Source: CAVUCH01 sp963739995
GTDB taxonomy: Bacteria; Acidobacteriota; Vicinamibacteria; Vicinamibacterales; JAENWD01
NCBI GenBank assembly: GCA_963739995.1
Contig: CAVUCH010000009.1
Location: forward strand, 28,248 to 92,247
Length of the DNA stretch: 64,000 nt
Reading direction: 5' to 3'
The translations under genes were made by a program, and so were the position numbers. Below, one piece after another: positions 57,404 through 64,000 of the stretch. The notes under the pieces are model-generated. The model had not been told where the DNA came from. It saw only the letters and a list, made by a program, of their open reading frames with translations, and did not search any database. The stretch's first letter is position 1, and each line of letters opens with the position of its first letter.

Positions 57404-59596
57404 TCATTGCCGCGTCCACACGCGGACTTCGTGAACCGACCAGTACCACACGCGCGTCTCGCCGGTGGTCCGCAGCCTGAGCACGCGGGTCGTGTTCGGC
57501 GGCAGCACGAGGTCGATCCCTGGTGTGCGCGGCTCGCGCGCGATGCTGACGCCGAGGAGCGGCAGAATCCCGCCTTCGAACAAGGACCGCCGCGTGCTCG
57601 GGTCCTCCGATCCCTCCACCACCAGCCCCCGGGGGTAGTCGCCGTTGCTCCGGCGATCCATTTCGAGCCGGACGCGCGCCACGTCGACCGATGAGCGGAA
57701 CCGGAGTTCGATCCACTCGCGCCCCCGCTGTCGTTCGCCTGTGAACCAGCGGGTGTCGCGGTTCCCGTCGAAGGCGTTGCGGAGGCCGTCCGGATTGTGC
57801 GAGGCCGATGCCGTGAACGTGCGCGACGGCACCTCGCGCCAGGCCGGGTCGACCGACAGGGTCGTCGGCAGTGCCGCGGGACGCAACTCCGCGATTGCCG
57901 CGGCCTCGAACGTCACCACACGTGCGACATGTGTCGTCGCGCTGCGTACGGCCTCGACGATCGTGGCACCACTCGCCGGATCCTTGTACAGCGGCGGGTG
58001 CACGACGATCCACCGCAGGCCCAGTGCCCGCGCCATCCCGAGGGCGTCGTCGAAGCGCCCGATCTCGGTGAACGGTGGGCCGCCCACGAAATCCTGCAGG
58101 GCCGACCCGTACCCGCTGTAGCCGTTCACGATGCGGTTGCCGTGTGCGAGCGTGCGGTACAGGTGCCGGGTAGCCACGTCGGCGCCGCCGACGGGCAGTT
58201 CGAGGGCCGGTCCCCGCGGTTGGGTGCGAAGCCAGGCGTACGCCGGTCCGTCGGCCGTCATCTCCGCCGTGGGAAAGGCCGCAATGGGGAAGGGCCCCCC
58301 GTAGCCCTCCCATGCGATTACGACCGCAGCGGCGATCGCGAGCACCTGCCGGGAGCGCCCCGGCAGGCGCACGGTGAGAACGGCGAACCCGATGCCGCCA
58401 AGAACGGCGAGCGCGAGGTGAACCACGGTCGCCATCCGGGCCGGCACCCGCAGGCCGTCCATCCCGGGGACTACCGCGCTCAACCAGGCGTACGGCCCTG
58501 GAAAGGGCAGGTGCCAGCCGAACGCTGATGGCCGGGGGCCGAGCGACAACACGAGTGTGAGAAGGAGGATGAACAGGTACAGGCGAGCGTGAGTGGCGGC
58601 CGAGTCCGGCCGTGTGGCGGAGGAGGCGGACGGCCTGGGAGCACGAGCCGCATGCCACGCTGCTCCGACCGCGAGTGCCACGATGATCAGACCGGGAAAC
58701 AGCTCCTGCTCGTGGCGACCAATCGGCAACAGGTGCCGCCACGCCCGCACGCTCTGGCTGACGTGTGCGTATGCCGACAGGTCCGGTGAGAACTGCAGGA
58801 TGTCCCCGGGGGTGCGCGCGAGCCCCTGCTCCCGCCGCACGCGCACGTAGGCCCACGCGACTGGCGCGAGCGCAGCGAGAGTGGCCACACTCGCGGCAAC
58901 CAGACGCGGCAGCAGCCGAGCGATGTCGTTCCGGCCGCGCCACAGGCCGTGCACGACGATCGCGGCCGCGGGGATCGCAAGGAAATAGAGGAAGTAGCCG
59001 TTCGAGTATGCCTGGAGCACGAACGCGAGGACGAACAGCGCCAGGGCGCGCGCGGATCGCGTCGCCAGGAACCGGTGCAAGGCGTACAAGGCGACCGGCA
59101 TCCATCCCGACACGAGCACCTGCAGGTGGTACGACTGCGGTACACGGTACGGCGCGCATGCGAACGCGACGCCGGCGATGAACGCCGCGTCGGCGCGGCC
59201 GGTCAACTCGCGCACCAGCAGGAACATGCCGGCGCCCGCGAGCGTCGTGGAGCCGATCATCGCAAGGTTGAACGCGAGGATCGGGTTCGCTGTGAGCCAT
59301 TGCACCGGCGCGGTGAAGATCGCGATCCCGAGCAGGTGTTCCGAGTAGGCGATAGTATCCGGGTAGGGATAGAAGAACAGACCGGTCCAGAAGTCCGAGA
59401 ACCCATGACGGAGCCGGTCCGCGCCCCAGGCGAGCGTCCATGCGTTGAGGAGCGGATCGCCGAATGGGTGTGCGATGGTGGCCGTCGCAGCGCGATGGGG
59501 GAGGGGCCACCAGAACCCAACGGCGATGAGGACGTATGCGGCCGTGGCGAGCCCGGTTTGAAGCCTCGACCCCGCGCGCCTGTGCGCGTCAGGCAG
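57404..59596 (-). CDS. YfhO-like multi-pass membrane protein with C-terminal discoidin-like domain
   Basis: A large membrane protein (about 730 aa from CTG 59596, or 633 aa from GTG 59305). The N-terminal loop HPFGDPLLNAWTLAWGADRL and FYPYPDTIAYSEHLLG are typical of GT-C-like/YfhO membrane glycosyltransferase-type proteins, and about ten helices follow. These N-terminal parts lie upstream of 59305 in the same open frame, which contains no ATG, GTG or TTG, so the true start is unclear; CTG overlapping the previous stop is the best candidate. The C-terminal 120 residues (SHNPDGLRNAFDGNRDTRWFTG, WIELRFRSSVDVARVRLE) resemble an F5/8 type C (discoidin) domain. Role in cell-surface glycan handling is inferred. 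Confidence 0.75.
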   Translation of the reverse strand: MPDAHRRAGSRLQTGLATAAYVLIAVGFWWPLPHRAATATIAHPFGDPLLNAWTLAWGADRLRHGFSDFWTGLFFYPYPDTIAYSEHLLGIAIFTAPVQWLTANPILAFNLAMIGSTTLAGAGMFLLVRELTGRADAAFIAGVAFACAPYRVPQSYHLQVLVSGWMPVALYALHRFLATRSARALALFVLAFVLQAYSNGYFLYFLAIPAAAIVVHGLWRGRNDIARLLPRLVAASVATLAALAPVAWAYVRVRREQGLARTPGDILQFSPDLSAYAHVSQSVRAWRHLLPIGRHEQELFPGLIIVALAVGAAWHAARAPRPSASSATRPDSAATHARLYLFILLLTLVLSLGPRPSAFGWHLPFPGPYAWLSAVVPGMDGLRVPARMATVVHLALAVLGGIGFAVLTVRLPGRSRQVLAIAAAVVIAWEGYGGPFPIAAFPTAEMTADGPAYAWLRTQPRGPALELPVGGADVATRHLYRTLAHGNRIVNGYSGYGSALQDFVGGPPFTEIGRFDDALGMARALGLRWIVVHPPLYKDPASGATIVEAVRSATTHVARVVTFEAAAIAELRPAALPTTLSVDPAWREVPSRTFTASASHNPDGLRNAFDGNRDTRWFTGERQRGREWIELRFRSSVDVARVRLEMDRRSNGDYPRGLVVEGSEDPSTRRSLFEGGILPLLGVSIAREPRTPGIDLVLPPNTTRVLRLRTTGETRVWYWSVHEVRVWTRQ

Positions 59597-60677
59597 ACGC
59601 CACCTCGACCCTCCGCCCCTCCCCGGCAGATGTGACGATCGCCTCGATCACCGCCTGGACTCGGGCGCCGTCGTGGAACGACGGCACTGCGGGCCGCCCC
59701 TCCTGGATCGCGGCTATGAACTCGGCGTTCTGATCCCAGCGGAACGCCTGCTGCGGATCCACACCCGCGGGGAGTGGTTCGCCCGAGTAGGTCAGCAGGT
59801 CGCGCGGCACGGGCATCTCCACAAGGGTTCCTCCGCGCCGGGCGCCAAAGAGCAGCAGCGGCCGCTCCAGCTCGTAAATCAGCGATCCCTCCGGCCCGTT
59901 CAGTTCCACCCGATCGCGGCTGCGTCCTCCCTCGCCGTAGCCGGTCGCCACCTTCGTGCTCTCGAACGCGCCTGTCGTTCCGGCCCGGAACTCGGCGATG
60001 CACGCCACCCAGTCTTCGAGATCTGACGGGTGTTCGACGCCTCCCGTATCCGTCCGCGTGTCAAGGAAGCGTCGTGTCGATGCCATCACGCGGGCGATGG
60101 GCCCCACCAGCAGGTGCCCGTAATCGATCCGGTGCGACAGCATGTCGCCGATCTCACCGGTCCCGGCATCGGCGGCGCGTTGCCGCCACCCCAGATACCT
60201 GCGGCCCCAGTCCTGAAAGCGCTGCGCCCGGAAGTGCCACGGCGCGCCGACGAACCCCTCCGCCACGAGGCGGTGCATGAACCGCATCGCCGGCACGAAG
60301 CGGTAGGTGAAGGCGGTCATGTGCCGCACGCCGGCGGCGTCGGCCGCGCCTGCCATCTCCAGCGCCTCTGTGAGCGTCAGGGCAATTGGTTTCTCGCAGA
60401 GCACGTGCATGCCTGCCGCCACCGCTGCCATCGTGATCGGGTGATGGGATCGGTTCGGCGTGGCCACGATGACGGCATCGACGCCCGACTCGCGAATGAG
60501 CGCCAGCGGATCCGTCCAGGTGCGTGTGATGCCGCTTGCGCGCGAGGCCTCTGCGAGGACGGCCGGATTCGTGTCGCAGAGCGCGGTGACCGCCGCGTTC
60601 GGGCAGCGGGAGATACCGGGCAGATGGTTGGCGAGCGCGATGCCACCGGTTCCGATGAGAGCGACGCTAGTGGACAC
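59589..60677 (-). CDS. Gfo/Idh/MocA family oxidoreductase
   Basis: A 362-aa NAD(P)-dependent sugar or cyclitol dehydrogenase. The N-terminal Rossmann fold has VALIGTGGIALANHLPG (about 5-21), and the diagnostic E-K-P is in HVLCEKPIALTLTEA (about 88-102). The C-terminal domain includes FTYRFVPAMRFMHRLV, GEIGDMLSHRIDYGHLLVG (with the conserved D...H pair) and DQNAEFIAAIQEGRP. It would oxidise or epimerise a sugar. GTG 60677 fits the family start; an upstream in-frame stretch lies over the ribokinase gene and is not real. Gap to ribokinase is 13 bp, so both belong to one transcript with the RbsC- and RbsB-like genes. Confidence 0.9.
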   Translation of the reverse strand: MSTSVALIGTGGIALANHLPGISRCPNAAVTALCDTNPAVLAEASRASGITRTWTDPLALIRESGVDAVIVATPNRSHHPITMAAVAAGMHVLCEKPIALTLTEALEMAGAADAAGVRHMTAFTYRFVPAMRFMHRLVAEGFVGAPWHFRAQRFQDWGRRYLGWRQRAADAGTGEIGDMLSHRIDYGHLLVGPIARVMASTRRFLDTRTDTGGVEHPSDLEDWVACIAEFRAGTTGAFESTKVATGYGEGGRSRDRVELNGPEGSLIYELERPLLLFGARRGGTLVEMPVPRDLLTYSGEPLPAGVDPQQAFRWDQNAEFIAAIQEGRPAVPSFHDGARVQAVIEAIVTSAGEGRRVEVASA

Positions 60678-60690
60678 GCGCCGTTCTATA

Positions 60691-61623
60691 TCACGAACCG
60701 GCAAGCAGCCGCTCGACGTCCGCGCGGAGGGGCATGGCGGGCTGGGCCCCCGCCCGCGTGACGGCGAGCGCCCCGACCGCGTTGGCGAACCGTCCAGCGG
60801 CTTCCTCGGCGGCGCCGCCCGCGAGGGCGACCGCGAAGGCGCCGTTGAAGGCATCGCCGGCCGCGGTCGTGTCTACGACCTCCAGCTGGTGTGCGGGCCA
60901 CCAATACTCGCTCCCGGTGGTGAACAGTGCCGCGCCGCGCGCCCCCCATTTCACGAGTACGCGCGCGGCTTTACGCCCGAGCAATTGCCCGGCACGCCGG
61001 CGCACGTCGTCGGCATCGAATACCTCGCCCCCTCCCGTCAGGGTGGCGAGTTCCGTCTCGTTCGGCGTGACGTAGTCGCAGAGGCTGAGGAGGTCGTCAG
61101 GCACCGCCTGCGCCGGCGCCGGATCGAGAATCACGATCGCTCCGGCTGCGCGTCCCGCCCGGGCGGCGGCACGCACCGTGTCCAGGGGAATCTCCAGCTG
61201 CAGCAGCAGCACGCGGGCGTCCCGCAGGGGCGCCGCGACGAGGGCGAGGCGCTCAGGTGTGAACGTACCATTGGCGCCGGGAACCAGGACGATCTGGTTC
61301 TGGCCCGCGGCGTCGATTGTGATGAGTGCGACGCCGGTCGCGGCGGCCTCGTCTCGCAAAACGAACCGTGTGTGGACACCGCTATCGACCAGCTGGGCCG
61401 CGAGCCACGCGCCGTGCTCGTCGGCGCCGACCTGTCCGACCATCGCAGCGCCAGCCCCGAGGCGTGCGGCCGCGCATGCCTGGTTGGCACCCTTCCCGCC
61501 CGCGAAGCGCGCGAACCCGTGTCCCGTCAGTGTCTCGCCGGCTCTGGGGAAGTGGGGAACGCGAATAACGAGGTCGGCGTTCAGCGACCCGACAACCACG
61601 ATCGGAGATCCACTGCTGTCCAT
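60691..61623 (-). CDS. rbsK: Ribokinase
   Basis: A 310-aa PfkB-family sugar kinase, most like ribokinase (ribose to ribose-5-phosphate). The start IVVVGSLNADLVIRVPHFPRAGETLTG, FAGGKGANQACAAARLG (first PfkB signature), VTPNETELATLTG, and DTTAAGDAFNGAFAVALAGG (second signature, catalytic Asp in AAGDAFNG) are all present. It lies next to RbsC- and RbsB-like genes, which supports ribose or a related pentose/hexose as substrate, and next to the Gfo/Idh/MocA oxidoreductase. ATG 61623 agrees with the family start. Gap to the permease is 32 bp. Confidence 0.93.
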   Translation of the reverse strand: MDSSGSPIVVVGSLNADLVIRVPHFPRAGETLTGHGFARFAGGKGANQACAAARLGAGAAMVGQVGADEHGAWLAAQLVDSGVHTRFVLRDEAAATGVALITIDAAGQNQIVLVPGANGTFTPERLALVAAPLRDARVLLLQLEIPLDTVRAAARAGRAAGAIVILDPAPAQAVPDDLLSLCDYVTPNETELATLTGGGEVFDADDVRRRAGQLLGRKAARVLVKWGARGAALFTTGSEYWWPAHQLEVVDTTAAGDAFNGAFAVALAGGAAEEAAGRFANAVGALAVTRAGAQPAMPLRADVERLLAGS

Positions 61624-61655
61624 GAGCGCTCCGCGTTCCGTCCCTGCAGGCACAG

Positions 61656-62570
61656 CTACAGCCCGGCAGCCGAGAAGCGTCCGCGGGTGCGGTAGTAGTC
61701 GGCGATTGCCGCTGCGATGATGACCGCTCCCGTGACCAGACGCCTGGTCGGTTCCTGCACGCCCATCTGCGCGAGACCGGCGCCCAGCACGGCGATGATG
61801 AGGACCCCCAGCATCGTGGTCACGACCGAGCCGCGCCCGCCCATGAGGCTCGTACCGCCAATGACGACCGCCGCAATCGCCTGCAGTTCGAGGCCGGCGC
61901 CGGCGTTCGGATCGGCGGAAGCGAGGCGTGCGCTCTGCGCAACGGCCGCAACGGCGCTCGCGAGGCCTGCGAGCACGAACGTCGCAAACCGAATGGGACG
62001 TGGATCGATTCCCGAGAGCCACGCCGCCTGCGGGTTGGCCCCGACGGCGATGAGGTGACGGCCGAATAGCGTCCGCGTCAGCACGAACTGAGCGACGATC
62101 ACCACTACGATGGCGAGCAGGAACGGCGTCGTCAGCCCTGCAACGATCGGGGTATTGACCACTTCCACCACCGCGCCGATGTACTGCGTCTGCGAGGCGG
62201 TGACAATGTAGGCGCCGCCCCGCGCGATCTCCAGCATCCCGAGCGTCACGATGAAGGATGGCAGGGCCCATGTGGTCACGAGAAGCCCGTTCACCGCGCC
62301 GCACGCTGCGCCCGTTGCGAGGGCTGCCAGCACTGCGGCGCCGAGAGGAACCTGCCACTGCGTGAGGGCGACGCCGAGCACGGCGCCCGACAGCGCGAGG
62401 ATCGATCCCACTGACAAGTCGATGCCGCCCGCGATGATGACGAACGTCATGCCGGTGGCGACCAGCAGGATATCGGGCACCTGATTGGCAACGGTTCGCA
62501 GCGTGGTGACGGTGAAGAAATGACTGGTCGCGACGCTGAACGCCGCGACGAGAAGCACGAGCACGAGCAC
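61656..62570 (-). CDS. rbsC: Sugar ABC transporter permease, RbsC-like
   Basis: A permease of the ribose/xylose/galactoside type, about 304 aa from GTG 62570. About eight to ten membrane helices are visible; the conserved core ATGMTFVIIAGGIDLSVGSILALSG near the start, FGRHLIAVGANPQAAWLSGI and VIGGTSLMGGRGSV are diagnostic. The open frame extends upstream to a stop at 62667-62669 (TRWRGILAEYASLV...), which looks like the natural N-terminus, but it has no ATG, GTG or TTG, only CTG. The N-terminal part may therefore be cut or start unusually. The ATPase gene (rbsA) expected beside it is absent. It would import a pentose with the RbsB-like protein. Confidence 0.85.
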   Translation of the reverse strand: MLVLVLLVAAFSVATSHFFTVTTLRTVANQVPDILLVATGMTFVIIAGGIDLSVGSILALSGAVLGVALTQWQVPLGAAVLAALATGAACGAVNGLLVTTWALPSFIVTLGMLEIARGGAYIVTASQTQYIGAVVEVVNTPIVAGLTTPFLLAIVVVIVAQFVLTRTLFGRHLIAVGANPQAAWLSGIDPRPIRFATFVLAGLASAVAAVAQSARLASADPNAGAGLELQAIAAVVIGGTSLMGGRGSVVTTMLGVLIIAVLGAGLAQMGVQEPTRRLVTGAVIIAAAIADYYRTRGRFSAAGL

Positions 62571-62855
62571 CAGGCTGGCGTACTCGGCGAGGATGCCGCG
62601 CCAGCGGGTCAGCGCATTGTCTCCGCGCGCGCGGAAGCACAGCGGATCGATCGGGATGACACGCAGTTACCTCGAATCGCGAGCGGCCACGCTGCGCACC
62701 TGGTCGCGTCGAACTGCCGCGAGACTCGGCGCGACGACACGCGACCGCGACACGGCGTAGTGTATTTTCGATGCCTTGGCGGGTCAACGCCGCAGGGCTT
62801 GGAGAGGCTGCGCTGACAACGTTGAGCTGCCGCGCGAGGCTAGATGTGGCGGAGG
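62571..62855 (-). other. Spacer where rbsA would be expected
   Basis: 285 bases between the permease and the binding-protein gene. The first part (to 62666) is the in-frame upstream extension of the permease. The rest has no coding signal, no ATPase motif and no clear terminator or promoter. A typical RbsA ATPase needs about 1500 bases, so it is missing from this place. Confidence 0.6.
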
Positions 62856-63803
62856 CTAGCGGAGCGTCTCCGCGGTGATCAGGTCGACGGGCGTCTCGCG
62901 GTCGGCGGGCCTGGCGCTGCGGTTCGCCAGCATCTGCAGAGCGTACTCGATGCCGTACGCTGCCAGTTGATCCCCGTGCTGATCGGCAGTCGCGACGATC
63001 TGCGCGTCGCGCACCAGCTGCTGCACCGCCGAGATGTTGTCGAACCCCCCGATCAGTACGCCCTTCGTGCGACCGGCGGCCTTGAGCGCGGAGACGGCGC
63101 CGAGCGCCATGCTGTCGTTCGCACACAGGATGGCCTTCACCTCGGGGTGCTCGCTCAGGATCGCGGAGACCACCTGGTTGGCCCGTGCCGCCTCCCACTG
63201 AGCCGTCTGCGAACGAACAATCCTCAGGCCCGCCGCCCGCGCCGCGTCTTCGAACCCGAGCTTGCGCTGGATTCCGTTGAACGCGTTCGGGGCGCCTTCC
63301 AGGATGGCGATCGGATCCCCGCGGGTCAGGCGTCGCGCGATCGCCTCGCCGACGAGCCTGGCGCCCTTCCGGTTGTCGGGTCCAACGAAGGGGATCGCAA
63401 TTTTCCGTTCGGCCAGGACGGCGGCATCGAAGCGGTTGTCGATGTTGACGACCGCGATGCCGGCCTCCGCCGCTCGTTGTGCGACGGCGACGAGGGCGCG
63501 CGAATCGGCAGGCGCGAGGACGAGCGCCTGCACGTCGCGCGCGATCATCTGCTCCACGATCTCGATCTGCCGGGCGACGTCCAACTCGTCCTTGATCCCG
63601 GTGGCCACGAGTTCGTATGCGTCGGCGTGCGCCGCCTGGTGCTTGCGCGCGCCGTCCTCCATCGTCTTGAAGAACTCGTTGGCGAGCGACTTCATGACGA
63701 GCGCGACGACCGGCTCATCTGGTGCCGACGACGGCGCACGTCCGCAAGCCGCGATCGCAAGAGCGAGCAGGAGCGCGAGCGTGATGCGGCCGGACCGGGT
63801 CAC
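62856..63803 (-). CDS. rbsB: Sugar ABC transporter substrate-binding lipoprotein, RbsB-like
   Basis: A 315-aa periplasmic-binding-protein-like lipoprotein. The lipobox is LAIAACGR with Cys20. The type I fold starts VVALVMKSLANEFFKTMEDGARK, as in ribose-binding proteins, followed by QIEIVEQMIARDVQALVLAPADS, VVNIDNRFD, the linker region IAILEGAPNAFNGIQRKLGF, VKAILCANDSMALGAVSAL and VLIGGFDNISAVQQLV. Length is normal. It is the most upstream gene of the minus-strand sugar cluster; a promoter should lie in 63804-64000 but I cannot point to one. The ligand (ribose or related) is inferred from homology and the ribokinase gene. Confidence 0.93.
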   Translation of the reverse strand: MTRSGRITLALLLALAIAACGRAPSSAPDEPVVALVMKSLANEFFKTMEDGARKHQAAHADAYELVATGIKDELDVARQIEIVEQMIARDVQALVLAPADSRALVAVAQRAAEAGIAVVNIDNRFDAAVLAERKIAIPFVGPDNRKGARLVGEAIARRLTRGDPIAILEGAPNAFNGIQRKLGFEDAARAAGLRIVRSQTAQWEAARANQVVSAILSEHPEVKAILCANDSMALGAVSALKAAGRTKGVLIGGFDNISAVQQLVRDAQIVATADQHGDQLAAYGIEYALQMLANRSARPADRETPVDLITAETLR

Positions 63804-64000
63804 GCGAGAAATGCTATTCGGACCTGCGCAGGGAAATCAATTCGACTGGCGCTCGGCGACGGGCTCCTGGCGCCGTGGACAACCTGGTCACGGAACCTGG
63901 CGCTCGCCGCTTCGTACGCCGGCAGTAGCGTTCCGGCGTATCAGGCGCGCCAACCGACATCGCTCGCCGCCCGCCGCCCGCCCTCGCGCCGCCCGCCGGG
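63804..64000. other. Right-end non-coding stretch
   Basis: 197 bases upstream of the binding-protein gene. No coding region, promoter or repeat that I can support, apart from a run of GCCCGCC-type words (CCGCCGCCCGCCG) at the extreme end. Confidence 0.4.

Noticed and set aside
60691..63198. 835-residue frame fusing the ribokinase to upstream sequence
   Set aside because: The part before residue 311 from the end is Arg/Pro-rich shadow sequence over the permease and binding-protein genes; ribokinase starts normally at ATG 61623.

Overview
The window is a GC-rich (roughly two-thirds G+C by eye), densely coding bacterial chromosome segment that looks like Acidobacteriota, probably the Vicinamibacteria lineage. 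Pointers are a VWFA-related protein of the type abundant in Acidobacteria (34395-36548), a DUF1501 / DUF1549-DUF1553 / WD40-cytochrome / pre-peptidase-domain operon shared mainly by Acidobacteria and Planctomycetes, and core genes (uvrA, uvrC, efp, rpsA, ihfB, scpAB, trpS, clpSA) of ordinary bacterial type. The taxonomic call is inference from gene content. I see no rRNA, tRNA, CRISPR array, phage or classical transposase gene.

Layout. 1-5292: end of an MFS transporter, a hexulose-phosphate-synthase-like aldolase, a zinc alcohol dehydrogenase and an SDR in one run (sugar or sugar-acid catabolism), a CreD-like membrane protein, and a xylose-isomerase-like TIM barrel. 5299-11099: uvrA, HEAT-repeat protein and 3-methyladenine glycosylase in overlapping order (DNA repair). 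11202-14004: MscS channel, then hsp20-degP (overlapping, proteostasis). 14156-20380: efp, tdk, Ku, CDP-alcohol phosphatidyltransferase, uvrC and a small Ig-like lipoprotein. 20655-24162: site-2 protease, trpS, scpA, scpB. 24253-31619: DUF2585, a frameshifted rluB, an alpha/beta hydrolase, and the conserved cmk-rpsA-ihfB set with a DUF6335 gene lying in between, then a HIT protein. 31642-36548: two acyl-CoA dehydrogenases around a copper-chaperone-like protein, and the VWFA protein. 36655-41440: aldo/keto reductase, SGNH hydrolase, glycerol-facilitator-like channel, and the aguA-aguB agmatine-to-putrescine pair. 41634-47154: RodZ-like protein, clpS-clpA, LarA-like protein and an RRM RNA-binding protein with a clear promoter, long leader and terminator. 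47532-57364: an SDR, a hypothetical, and the four-gene secreted operon. 57404-63803 (minus strand): YfhO-like membrane protein, Gfo/Idh/MocA oxidoreductase, ribokinase, RbsC-like permease and RbsB-like lipoprotein, with no ATPase gene.

The most unusual content is between and inside genes. A 33-bp palindromic element sits in frame in uvrC between 8-bp direct repeats, and short hairpins with TTCG loops related to it in shape lie in several spacers. A 165-bp element bounded by ~30-bp inverted repeats follows the Ku gene, and an 83-nt near-perfect hairpin precedes the aldo/keto reductase. At least five spacers are filled by inverted arrays of short 7-9-nt words, a different word in each. Four genes (rluB, the aldo/keto reductase, the aquaglyceroporin, clpA) carry a one-base frameshift in the same direction, three of them in or next to GGTACT; sequence error is the first explanation to test.
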